In this document: positions 1 to 6,202 of the stretch, in pieces
Numbering within the stretch: position 1 is the first letter of the stretch
Layout: each line of letters begins with the position of its first letter
DNA from: an uncultured Ruminococcus sp.
GTDB lineage: Bacteria > Bacillota > Clostridia > Oscillospirales > CAG-272
DNA: 6,202 nucleotides
Direction: 5' to 3'
Assembly (NCBI GenBank): GCA_902783705.1
Contig: CACZSA010000232.1
Location: 1 to 6,202, forward strand
Notes under the pieces: model-generated
Told to the model about the DNA's origin: nothing
Databases searched by the model: none
What the model saw: only the letters and a program-made list of their open reading frames with translations
Made by a program: the position numbers and the translations under genes

Positions 1-1833
1 AGCGGCGACTGGTCCCATGCTGCGTTCGGCTCCAACAATGCGACGGACAGCTCCGTTCTGACGCTGACCGACGACTGCGCAACCGTTACGTCCGACCAGA
101 ACGGCGACTACGTCCTCAACGATTCCGTCGTCGACAAGTACGAGAGAATCGAAGACGCCACCACCGGCGACGTGACCTACAAGTTCACCATCAAGAAGAA
201 CCTCGTGTTCAACAACGGCGACCCGATCAAGGCCGAGAACTTCCTCGCGTGGTCTCTCTTCGCTCTTTCCAAGACCGGCGCCGACATGGGCACCACCACT
301 GCCGGATACAACTCCATCCCCGGCGGCGACAAGTACAGAGCGGGCGAATCCAACATTCTGCCCGGTCTCCGTCTCCTCGGCGAGTATGAGTTCTCCATGA
401 CTCAGCTCAAGACCGGTTACGACGGCAACACCTACCTGCCCTACTACTACGACCTCGCGTATGCTTCTGCCCGCGCCGTGAACCTCACCTACTGGTTCGG
501 CGAAGGCTGGCATGTCAAGGATGACGGCGAAGGCGCTTACCTCGTCAACGACAACGGTCTCGAGTTCACGATGGACAACATCGCCGATACCTTCACCGCT
601 GCCCAGTACGCCACCTCCGACCGCGTCACCGCCGGCCCGTACAACCTTGTCAACTTCGACAAGAGCGCGAATGAAATCACCCTCGAAGTCAACCCGAACT
701 ACTGCGGCAACTTCGAAGGCCAGAAGCCCGGCATCCAGAAGGTCATCATCGTGAAGACCGAAGATGACACCGTCATCGACACCATCGCCACCGGCGGCAT
801 CCAGATCTACTCCGGCATCTCGGACGGCGACCAGATCAATGCGATCTACGACCTCATGGACAACGGCACCATCGACTCCTCCTTCTGCGAATATGACAGA
901 GCGGGTTACGGCTACTTCGCATTCGCGTGCGACCTCGGCCCCGCTCAGTACACCGAATTCCGTCAGGCCATCGCGCACCTCCTCGACAGAAACGAATTCG
1001 CGAACACCTTCTGCCAGGGCTACGGCTCCGTCGTTCACGGTCCGTACTGCACGGCGTTCTCCATGTATGAAGACTCCAAGAAGTTCATCGAAGAGAACAT
1101 CGATCCCTACAACTACAGCGTTGACGACGCGGTTGCCCTCCTGAAGCAGATCGGCTTCGTTTACAACGAAGACGGTTCCGACTATGTGGACGGCTCCGGC
1201 AAGCTCCGCTACAAGAAGGTTACCGCTGAGGAAGCGCAGAACTACGAATCCTTCTGCAAGACCGTCGGCGGCGACACCCTGATGCCCGCTCTCCTCAACT
1301 GGGCTTCCTCCGATGGCAACCCGGTCTCCGACCTGCTCGTGACCATGCTCGCCAACGGCGCCGGCACCAAGCAGGCAGGCGTTGAGATCCGTCAGAACGT
1401 CATGACCTTCGCGGAACTGCTCAACTACATGTATCGTCAGGATGCTTACGGCCTCGGCGGCGACTACTCCGTCCCGACCTACAACATGTTCAACCTGGCG
1501 ACCGGCTGGAACTCCGGTGCGTATGACTTCTCCTTCGACTTCACCACCGACCCGGCTTACATCGCAGACGGCTACAACACCACGCACTGCTACGACGAAC
1601 AGCTCGACAAGCTCTCCATGGACATGGTCTACGGCGTCCAGCCCGGCGACTATGACACGTATCTTGCCAAGTGGCAGCAGTTTGTTGACCGCTACAACGA
1701 GCTCCTCCCGCAGGTCCCGCTGTACTCCAACATCTACCACAGCGTATACCCGAACACCATCAAGAACTATCAGGAAGGTCCGTTCTGGGGCTACGAGAAC
1801 GCGATCCTCTACGCGAAGTACATCGGCGACTGA
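1..1833 (+). CDS. Extracellular solute-binding protein, family 5 (peptide/nickel type), 5'-truncated
   Basis: The frame is open from the first base, so the gene starts upstream of the window; 610 residues are visible, ending at TGA 1831-1833. The protein should be the extracellular substrate receptor of the importer encoded downstream (DppA/OppA type, SBP_bac_5). Family signs, in visible residue numbers: a segment around 59-88 with YKFTIKKNLVFNNGDPIKAE, the usual first-lobe motif; LEVNPNYCGN at about 229-237, equivalent to the common 'RNPxYWG' motif; RQAIAHLLDRNEF from 321, the typical 'RxAxxxxxDR' helix; and an aromatic-rich C-terminal region ending in PLYSNIYHSVYPN and a short tail. The missing part should hold the signal peptide and probably a lipobox cysteine; this is inferred from the family. 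The GTG at 172 is internal, not a start, because homologous-looking sequence continues before it. The protein is on the long side for the family. The ligand is unknown; peptides are the default guess. A hairpin follows the stop. Confidence 0.93.
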   Translation, partial: SGDWSHAAFGSNNATDSSVLTLTDDCATVTSDQNGDYVLNDSVVDKYERIEDATTGDVTYKFTIKKNLVFNNGDPIKAENFLAWSLFALSKTGADMGTTTAGYNSIPGGDKYRAGESNILPGLRLLGEYEFSMTQLKTGYDGNTYLPYYYDLAYASARAVNLTYWFGEGWHVKDDGEGAYLVNDNGLEFTMDNIADTFTAAQYATSDRVTAGPYNLVNFDKSANEITLEVNPNYCGNFEGQKPGIQKVIIVKTEDDTVIDTIATGGIQIYSGISDGDQINAIYDLMDNGTIDSSFCEYDRAGYGYFAFACDLGPAQYTEFRQAIAHLLDRNEFANTFCQGYGSVVHGPYCTAFSMYEDSKKFIEENIDPYNYSVDDAVALLKQIGFVYNEDGSDYVDGSGKLRYKKVTAEEAQNYESFCKTVGGDTLMPALLNWASSDGNPVSDLLVTMLANGAGTKQAGVEIRQNVMTFAELLNYMYRQDAYGLGGDYSVPTYNMFNLATGWNSGAYDFSFDFTTDPAYIADGYNTTHCYDEQLDKLSMDMVYGVQPGDYDTYLAKWQQFVDRYNELLPQVPLYSNIYHSVYPNTIKNYQEGPFWGYENAILYAKYIGD

Positions 1834-1875
1834 TCTCTCGATCGTCACTTGGATGACTGAACGATGAACAGGCTG

Positions 1876-1920
1876 TCGGGAGGGCTTCCTTCAATACAAG
1901 GGAGCCCCCCGATTCCCTTT
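1876..1920 (+). terminator. Strong hairpin after the binding-protein gene (partial terminator or mRNA-stabilising stem)
   Basis: Bases 1876-1891 pair with 1898-1912: 15 base pairs with one bulged A (1881), one U-G wobble (1887/1902) and a six-base loop (1892-1897). The tail TTCCCTTT is only moderately T-rich, so termination is probably leaky. The stem begins 43 bases after the stop codon. In binding-protein importer operons such a stem commonly keeps receptor mRNA abundant relative to permease and ATPase mRNA; that role is inferred here. Confidence 0.72.
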
Positions 1921-1933
1921 CACCCTCATGCTT

Positions 1934-1994
1934 AGGCAGGAGGCTGAAAATAATTTCCTCCTTCCTCCGCACATAGGAAAGCGGGAAAATTATT
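1934..1994 (+). promoter_or_regulatory. Leader segment with two competing hairpins
   Basis: Bases 1934-1943 can pair with 1957-1966 (nine of ten pairs, one C/T mismatch) around a 13-base loop. Bases 1949-1956 (AATAATTT) can instead pair with 1987-1994 (AAATTATT), with an inner stem 1962-1966/1975-1979. The two folds share 1962-1966, and the outer stem of the second uses the loop of the first, so they are largely exclusive. The segment also has AGGAGG at 1938-1943, with no start codon at a suitable distance. I recognise no known riboswitch class. The function is unknown and the pairing was worked out by eye only. Confidence 0.33.
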
Positions 1995-2025
1995 CTTGGC
2001 CTTTCGCCATGTTTTTTACCCGGAC

Positions 2026-2061
2026 GTGCGGTTTACGGCCAATCGTGTCGGATGGCCGCGC
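2026..2061 (+). promoter_or_regulatory. Candidate antiterminator in the dppB leader
   Basis: GTGCGGTT occurs twice, at 2026-2033 and 2075-2082. The second copy supplies most of the 3' arm of the terminator-like hairpin at 2056-2080. The first copy can pair with the 5' arm of that hairpin (2026-2031 with 2056-2061, one U-G pair). A second alternative stem, CGGCCA 2036-2041 with TGGCCG 2053-2058, is a perfect six-base inverted repeat and also takes bases 2056-2058. Either stem would prevent the terminator from forming. An effector is not apparent. Confidence 0.36.
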
Positions 2062-2090
2062 CTGACAAGCGCAGGTGCGGTTCTTTTTCA
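2056..2090 (+). terminator. Terminator-like hairpin with T-rich tail upstream of dppB (attenuator candidate)
   Basis: CCGCGCCTG (2056-2064) pairs with CAGGTGCGG (2072-2080): nine pairs with one G-U wobble and a seven-base loop. TTCTTTTT follows immediately at 2081-2088, the usual shape of an intrinsic terminator. It lies 30-60 bases before the dppB start, leaving no room for a standard promoter plus ribosome site between it and dppB. It must therefore be read through or conditionally disabled for the permease and ATPase genes to be expressed. Confidence 0.56.
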
Positions 2091-2104
2091 TTCTATTCAC
2101 CAAC

Positions 2105-2109
2105 GGAGG
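2105..2109 (+). promoter_or_regulatory. Ribosome binding site of dppB
   Basis: GGAGG lies ten bases before ATG 2120. It fixes the dppB start at that ATG rather than at the in-frame GTG at 2075, which sits inside the terminator-like hairpin and would add 15 residues that do not belong to the family's N-terminus. Confidence 0.8.
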
Positions 2110-2119
2110 CAGACGGGAT

Positions 2120-3139
2120 ATGAAGAAATATCTCCTGAAGCGCATTGTGTACCTTGTCATCGTCTTCTTCTTCGTGTCGCTGATGATGTACGCGATCTAC
2201 AATCTCATTCCGAGCGATCCCGCGCTTGTGCAGATGGAGCCGCTCCGGAAATCGCTCAAGCCGGACGAATGGACAAGGCAGTATCAGGAGCTGCGTCAAA
2301 AGCTGGGCCTCAACGACCCGCTGATCGTGCGATATGCCCGCTGGATGGGCTTCGCGCGGGATGTGGACGGCACGTTCAACGGTATGCTGCAGGGGAACTT
2401 CGGTTACTCCATCAGCTATAAGCGGAACATCACCGAAATCGTCGGCGTCCCGATGCAGAACTCGATCATTCTGAATATCCTCTCCACGGTCATCACCCTC
2501 GCGATCACGATCCCGCTCGGCATTTACTGCGCGGTTCACGCCCGCAAGCCGGTAGACAGCGCGATCCAGGCGTTCACCGTCGTCGGATATTCGCTCCCGA
2601 CCTTCCTCATCGCGATTCTCTTCATCTACATCTTCGCCGTTCTGCTCGGATGGTTCCCGGCAGGCGGCGCGAAGACTCCCGGCTCGACCTTCACGGGCGC
2701 CATGGAATTCTTCGACCGGATGCATTATCTCGCCCTCCCGATCCTCGTCCTCGTCTTCACCGGCCTCGCGGGCATGACCCGTACCGTCCGCGCGGCGATG
2801 ATGGACACGCTCTCGCAGGACTATATCCGCACCGCCCGCGCGAAGGGCCTGAAGGAAAAGGTCGTCATCTACTCGCACGCATGGCGCAACGCCCTGCTTC
2901 CCGTCTCCACCTCCATCATGGGCTGGATGATCGGCGTCTTCACGGGCGGCTCGCTCGTCATCGAGAACACCTTCTCCCTCAACGGCACCGGCCGTCTCTA
3001 CTGGTCCGCGCTCACCACGACGGACTATGAGCTCGTTCTCGGCATGCAGATGTTCTACACCCTCGTCAGCCTCATCGGCGTGCTTCTCACCGACCTGAGC
3101 TATACGCTGGTCGACCCGCGCGTCCGCATCGATAAATAA
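2120..3139 (+). CDS. dppB: Dipeptide/oligopeptide ABC transporter permease DppB
   Basis: This 339-residue inner-membrane permease is one half of the channel and pairs with the DppC-like protein encoded next. The N-terminus MKKYLLKRIVYL leads straight into helix 1 (about 9-30), followed by the family motif NLIPSDPA (28-35). An extracytoplasmic loop (about 32-112) contains the GNFGYS motif at 92-97. Further helices lie near 117-140, 152-176, 204-224, 264-284 and 305-327. The cytoplasmic EAA loop that contacts an ATPase subunit is DYIRTARAKGLKEK from residue 234, with the invariant glycine at 243. The protein ends with the conserved DPRVR at 332-336. Length and layout are normal for DppB/OppB, and no defect is seen. 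The stop codon is 18 bases before the dppC start, so the two are co-transcribed. The dpp symbol is family-level: substrate is not shown, and OppB or another PepT-family name is equally possible. Confidence 0.94.
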   Translation: MKKYLLKRIVYLVIVFFFVSLMMYAIYNLIPSDPALVQMEPLRKSLKPDEWTRQYQELRQKLGLNDPLIVRYARWMGFARDVDGTFNGMLQGNFGYSISYKRNITEIVGVPMQNSIILNILSTVITLAITIPLGIYCAVHARKPVDSAIQAFTVVGYSLPTFLIAILFIYIFAVLLGWFPAGGAKTPGSTFTGAMEFFDRMHYLALPILVLVFTGLAGMTRTVRAAMMDTLSQDYIRTARAKGLKEKVVIYSHAWRNALLPVSTSIMGWMIGVFTGGSLVIENTFSLNGTGRLYWSALTTTDYELVLGMQMFYTLVSLIGVLLTDLSYTLVDPRVRIDK

Positions 3140-3157
3140 GGAAGGAGCCGCAGAAAA

Positions 3158-5014
3158 ATGGATAACAGCAAGAAAAACGGTTCCTCCGAAAAGAAGGAAT
3201 TCTTCCTCACGCGCTGGGTACGCCGTCTCTTCTTCCCGAATAAGGAGATGGATATCTACACCGAGGAGCAGATGCAGAGCCCGGTCCGCGTGGTCATCCG
3301 GAACTTCTTCTCGAAGCCGATCGCCGTTACCGCGCTCATCATCTTCATCCTCATCGCCATCTTCGTCTTCGTCGCCCCGAATTTCGTCACCCTCGACCTC
3401 GGCGACCAGGACTCCACGCTCGTCTACGTCTCCCCGGGCTATTCCATGCTGAAATACCCGAAGGAGCTCGAGAAGAACGGTGTCGCGGATATCGCCGTCG
3501 GCAACAACTACTCCGTCGGCGCGGACCAGCTGGGCAATATCTACGTCTGGGGCAAGTCCAAGCTCACGAAGGTCATCGACCTCTCTGAGATCCCGGAAGA
3601 AGTGAAAAACGCGAAGATTGTCAAGGTCGCCGCAGGCGCGGACCATGTGCTTGCGCTGGATGACCGCGGAACGGTCTACGCATGGGGCAACAACCGCCTC
3701 GGCCAGACCCGCCTCCCGGACGAACTCAAGGCCAACAACCGCTCGCACGACGTGGCTATCAAGGAAATCTACGCCTCCAACCAGTTCTCCGTGGTCGTGA
3801 CCGAAGACGGCAGAGCCTTCACGTGGGGCAACGACAACCTTGCCCAGATCGAATACGACGCCGAGCGTCTCGACGGACATGTCGTGAGCGCGGCGGTCAC
3901 CAACTTCACCTATGTTCTGCTGCTTGACGACGGCTCCGTCGTGAATCCCTGCTTCACCGCGAAATTCACGGTGCAGAAGATTCCGGAAGAAGCCCAGAGC
4001 GGCGTGAAAGCCATCGTCGGCACGACCAACACCGTCGCCGCAACGAAGGAAGACGGCACCCTCTTCGTGTGGGGCGCTCCCACCAAGGGTGAAAATGACA
4101 TTCCGACCCTCACCGCTCCCATCAAGGAAGTCGGCGGCGGACGGTATCACCTCACCGCGCTCCTCGAGGACGGCTCCGTCGTCTCCTGGGGCGGCAACCG
4201 CTACAAGCAGGCGGAGGTTCCTGCGGATGTCGGCGACGTCGAAAAGCTGTTCGTCGGATCCTTCCAGAACTATGCCGTGGACAAGGACGGCAATATCCGC
4301 ACCTGGGGTCTGAAGGGCTTCCTGTTCGGTACCGACGGCCTCGGACGCGACGTCTTTGCCCGTCTCGTGAACGGCGGCAAGATGACGATGACCATCGGCG
4401 CGCTCTCCGTCGTCATTGAAATGATCATCGGCATCATCCTCGGCGGTGTGGCGGGCTACTTCGGCGGCGTCGTCGACATGCTCATCATGCGCATCGCGGA
4501 GATCGTCTCCTCCATGCCGTTCATCCCGTTCGCGATGATCCTCTCCGCCGTCATGGGCACCCGCGTCTCGATCGAGCAGAGAATGTACATCATCATGGTC
4601 ATCCTCGGCATCCTGTCGTGGCCCGGCCTCTGCCGCCTCGTCCGCGCCCAGATGTTCGCGCAGCGCGAGATGGAATACGTCGTCGCTGCGAAGGCGCTCG
4701 GCGTCAAGGAATCGAAGATCATCTTCAGCCATATCATTCCGAACGTCATGTCCGTCTGCCTCGTCTCCATCACGCTCGCGTTCGGCACCTCCATGCTGAC
4801 CGAGGCGTCCCTGTCCTACCTCGGATTCGGCGTGCCGCTTCCGACGCCGACCTGGGGCAACATGCTCGACAATGCGAAGAACTCCATCGTCATCCAGAAC
4901 TACTGGTGGAACTGGGTCTTTGTCGGCGCGATCTTCGGCGTCGCCTGCATCTGCATCAATCTGATCGGTGACGGCCTGCGTGACGCCCTCGACCCGAAGG
5001 CCAACGGAAGATAA
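3158..5014 (+). CDS. dppC: ABC transporter permease DppC with an inserted RCC1-like beta-propeller
   Basis: This is the second channel subunit of the importer, 618 residues against about 300 for the family. Residues 1-54 are a basic cytoplasmic tail. SPVRVVIRNFFSKPIAV (41-57) and helix 1 (about 55-74) match the OppC N-terminal domain. Residues about 84-386 are the extra part: seven RCC1-like repeats, described as a separate feature. Normal DppC resumes abruptly at GTDGLGRDVFARL (391-403), followed by helices near 411-434, 441-465, 476-494, 530-549 and 585-605. The cytoplasmic EAA loop is EYVVAAKALGVKESKIIF from 506, glycine 515. EASLSYLGFG (549-558), PTPTWGNML (562-570) and GDGLRDALDP (604-613) are conserved family motifs. 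Basic residues before helix 1 and the family topology place the propeller outside the membrane. The ribosome site AAGGAG (3142-3147) is strong. The frame is intact across both junctions, and codon use in the insert looks like that of the flanks, so recent acquisition or an assembly error is unlikely. The propeller's role is unknown. Confidence 0.93.
   Translation: MDNSKKNGSSEKKEFFLTRWVRRLFFPNKEMDIYTEEQMQSPVRVVIRNFFSKPIAVTALIIFILIAIFVFVAPNFVTLDLGDQDSTLVYVSPGYSMLKYPKELEKNGVADIAVGNNYSVGADQLGNIYVWGKSKLTKVIDLSEIPEEVKNAKIVKVAAGADHVLALDDRGTVYAWGNNRLGQTRLPDELKANNRSHDVAIKEIYASNQFSVVVTEDGRAFTWGNDNLAQIEYDAERLDGHVVSAAVTNFTYVLLLDDGSVVNPCFTAKFTVQKIPEEAQSGVKAIVGTTNTVAATKEDGTLFVWGAPTKGENDIPTLTAPIKEVGGGRYHLTALLEDGSVVSWGGNRYKQAEVPADVGDVEKLFVGSFQNYAVDKDGNIRTWGLKGFLFGTDGLGRDVFARLVNGGKMTMTIGALSVVIEMIIGIILGGVAGYFGGVVDMLIMRIAEIVSSMPFIPFAMILSAVMGTRVSIEQRMYIIMVILGILSWPGLCRLVRAQMFAQREMEYVVAAKALGVKESKIIFSHIIPNVMSVCLVSITLAFGTSMLTEASLSYLGFGVPLPTPTWGNMLDNAKNSIVIQNYWWNWVFVGAIFGVACICINLIGDGLRDALDPKANGR
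3482..4315 (+). other. Seven-repeat RCC1-like propeller domain inside dppC
   Basis: The domain covers DppC residues about 109-386. Repeats start near residues 110, 154, 201, 242, 283, 322 and 361, a spacing of 39-47. Each has a variable strand, then a small turn with DG or a similar pair, then an aromatic strand ending in WG. The endings are GNIYVWG (126-132), GTVYAWG (171-177), GRAFTWG (218-224), GSVVNPC (259-265), GTLFVWG (300-306), GSVVSWG (339-345) and GNIRTWG (378-384). Repeat 2 also has the classic NNRLGQ after WG. Between several repeats is a proline loop (TRLPDEL, AEVPADV, NDIPTLT), as in bacterial RCC1/ATS1-like proteins. Seven repeats is the number needed to close an RCC1-type propeller. 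Repeat 4 has lost WG and carries the only cysteine of the domain (265). No guanine-exchange function should be inferred from the fold name. Confidence 0.88.
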
Positions 5015-5025
5015 GGAGGCACATC

Positions 5026-6045
5026 ATGGCAGAAAACAACGAAAGCAAAATCTTACTGGAAGTCAAGGACCTCCATACCTTCTTCACCACCCGCCGCGGC
5101 GTCGTTAAGGCTGTGAACAACACCTCCTACAGCGTCAGGGAAGGAGAGACCCTCGGGATCGTCGGCGAGTCCGGATCCGGCAAGAGCGTCTCCGCAATGA
5201 GCATTCTCCGTCTGCTGGACGGCAACGGCTACATCGACAGCGGCGAGATCCTCTTCAACGGGCGCGACCTCACGAAAATCTCCCGCGATGAAATGTACGA
5301 GGTCCGCGGCAACGAGATCTCCGTCATTTTCCAGGAACCGATGACCTCCCTGAACCCGGTGTTCACCATCGAGAAGCAGCTCTCCGAAGTCTTCATGGTC
5401 CACCAGAACATGGACAAGAAGCAGGCGGCGAAGAAATCCGTCGAGATCCTGCGCGACGTCAAGATCCCGAACCCGGAGATCGTCGTCAAGCAGTATCCGC
5501 ACCAGCTCTCCGGCGGTATGCGTCAGCGCGTGATGATCGCGATGGCACTGGCCTGCCGTCCGAAGCTCCTGATCGCCGACGAGCCGACGACCGCGCTCGA
5601 CGTGACGATCCAGGCGCAGGTGCTCCGCCTCATGAACGATCTGAAAAAGGAATTCGGCACCTCGATCCTCTTCATCACCCATGACCTCGGCGTCATCAAC
5701 CAGATGGCGGACTATGTTGCCGTCATGTACTGCGGACAGGTGGTGGAGCGCGTCCCGGCGAAGGTCCTCTTCGATCCGAAGACCGAGTGCTCGCATCCCT
5801 ATACCGAAGGCCTGATGGTCTCCATCCCGCGCCTCGACACCCCCGCCAATCAGCGTCTCGAAGCGATCCCAGGCGCCGTTCCGCATCCGCTCGATCTGCC
5901 GAAGGGCTGCAAATTCGCGCCCCGCTGCAAGTATGCGACGGACAAGTGCCGCGAGGAAGAGCCGAAGATGACGCGCATCTCCGACACCCAGGAGATCCGC
6001 TGCTTCTATCCCAACAAGGAGGTGCGGAAGAATGGCATCAAATGA
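5026..6045 (+). CDS. dppD: Dipeptide/oligopeptide ABC transporter ATP-binding protein DppD
   Basis: This 339-residue cytoplasmic ATPase subunit is one of two (with DppF) that power import. All the nucleotide-binding motifs are present: Walker A GESGSGKS (47-54), Q-loop glutamine 103 in FQEPMTSLNP, signature LSGGMRQR (161-168), Walker B LLIADE (181-186) with catalytic Glu186, D-loop TALD (189-192) and switch His219 in FITHDLG. The C-terminal oligopeptide/dipeptide extension includes HPYTEGL (257-263) and IPGAVPHP (281-288). It carries four cysteines, 295, 301, 308 and 326, in the arrangement known to bind a [4Fe-4S] cluster in several DppD-type ATPases; cluster binding here is inferred. The ribosome site AAGGAGG (5013-5019) overlaps the dppC stop codon, and the start lies 11 bases after that stop, indicating tight translational linkage. 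Length and sequence are typical. OppD is an equally valid family name. Confidence 0.96.
   Translation: MAENNESKILLEVKDLHTFFTTRRGVVKAVNNTSYSVREGETLGIVGESGSGKSVSAMSILRLLDGNGYIDSGEILFNGRDLTKISRDEMYEVRGNEISVIFQEPMTSLNPVFTIEKQLSEVFMVHQNMDKKQAAKKSVEILRDVKIPNPEIVVKQYPHQLSGGMRQRVMIAMALACRPKLLIADEPTTALDVTIQAQVLRLMNDLKKEFGTSILFITHDLGVINQMADYVAVMYCGQVVERVPAKVLFDPKTECSHPYTEGLMVSIPRLDTPANQRLEAIPGAVPHPLDLPKGCKFAPRCKYATDKCREEEPKMTRISDTQEIRCFYPNKEVRKNGIK
6016..6024 (+). promoter_or_regulatory. Ribosome binding site of dppF inside the end of dppD
   Basis: AAGGAGGTG lies nine bases before ATG 6032 and within the last codons of dppD. It selects ATG 6032 over the nearby ATG at 6042, whose frame closes after six codons at TGA 6060-6062. 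Confidence 0.85.
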
Positions 6046-6202
6046 GAAAAAGCTCCTTCTGAAGATCACCAACCTCAAGCAGTACTTCCCCCTCAAGCAG
6101 AAGGGCATGTACGTCAAGGCGAACGACGGCATCGACGTGGATATCTACGAGGGCGAAACGCTCGGTCTCGTGGGCGAATCCGGATGCGGCAAGTCGACCT
6201 TC
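6032..6202 (+). CDS. dppF: Dipeptide/oligopeptide ABC transporter ATP-binding protein DppF, 3'-truncated
   Basis: The first 57 codons of the second ATPase subunit are visible; the gene runs off the window. After MASNEKK comes LLKITNLKQYFPLKQ (9-23), the N-terminal pattern of DppF/OppF, where the phrase 'LKxYFPxK' separates it from DppD. Next is VKANDGIDVDIYEGETLGLVG, then Walker A GESGCGKS (48-55), with the cysteine variant typical of the F subunit. It overlaps the end of dppD by 14 bases, as expected for coupled translation of two ATPases that form one heterodimer. The remaining motifs lie outside the window and cannot be checked. Confidence 0.93.
   Translation, partial: MASNEKKLLLKITNLKQYFPLKQKGMYVKANDGIDVDIYEGETLGLVGESGCGKSTF

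Noticed and set aside
172..1833. GTG at 172 as the start of the binding-protein gene
   Set aside because: The same frame is open to base 1 and encodes plausible family sequence before the GTG; the real start is outside the window.
1864..1935. 23-codon frame covering the stem after the binding-protein gene
   Set aside because: No ribosome site; most of it lies in the hairpin.
2009..2065. 18-codon leader-peptide frame ending in the 5' arm of the terminator-like hairpin (MFFTRTCGLRPIVSDGRA)
   Set aside because: The position is suggestive for attenuation, but there is no Shine-Dalgarno sequence at a workable distance and no run of one amino acid. Not supportable as a gene.
1913..2119. A sigma-70-type promoter for dppB in the leader
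   Set aside because: Several AT-rich hexamers (for example TATTCT at 1991-1996) were considered, but none has a convincing -35 box at 16-18 bases.
3419..4315. The propeller segment as an inserted mobile element or separate gene
   Set aside because: No terminal repeats, no transposase, no internal start with a ribosome site, the frame is continuous and codon use matches the flanks.
2093..4732. 879-codon open frame on the minus strand across dppB and dppC
   Set aside because: Its product is an unnatural mix dominated by Asp, Glu, His and Arg, with no domain. It is the antisense shadow of C/G-ending codons in two genes with clear family motifs.
5053..6132. 359-codon open frame on the minus strand across dppD and the start of dppF
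   Set aside because: Same cause: low-complexity charged product, opposite to genes with complete ATPase motifs, and no ribosome site.

Overview
The window holds most of one five-gene ABC importer operon of the dipeptide/oligopeptide (Dpp/Opp, PepT) family, all on the + strand. In order these are an extracellular solute-binding protein (5' end outside the window), permease DppB, permease DppC, ATPase DppD and the first 57 codons of ATPase DppF (3' end outside the window). GC content is high, codons are strongly biased to C or G in the third position, and Shine-Dalgarno sites are strong (AAGGAG, AAGGAGG). Together with the style of the binding protein, this suggests a high-GC Gram-positive anaerobe of the Clostridia type. 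That assignment is an inference from style, not from a marker gene.

Layout: binding protein 1-1833; a 286-base non-coding leader 1834-2119; dppB 2120-3139; dppC 3158-5014; dppD 5026-6045; dppF from 6032, overlapping dppD by 14 bases. The leader has a strong hairpin just after the binding-protein gene. This probably limits read-through and protects the upstream mRNA, so that binding protein outnumbers the membrane complex. It also has a second terminator-like hairpin with a T-rich tail only 30-60 bases before dppB, preceded by sequences that could form competing stems. That arrangement looks like transcription attenuation.

The striking feature is DppC. It has 618 residues where the family usually has about 300. 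The extra length is a run of seven RCC1-like repeats, which reads as a complete seven-bladed beta-propeller. It is inserted in frame between transmembrane helix 1 and the conserved GTDxLGRDV motif that precedes helix 2. By family topology this loop is outside the membrane, so the propeller would sit on the outer face of the permease, where the binding protein docks. Both sides of the insert keep normal DppC sequence and the reading frame is intact, so this looks like a working transporter with an added extracellular module, not a broken gene.

Expected function: the lipoprotein-type binding protein captures a peptide or similar ligand. It delivers the ligand to the DppB/DppC channel, and DppD/DppF hydrolyse ATP to drive import. 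The ligand cannot be read from the sequence.
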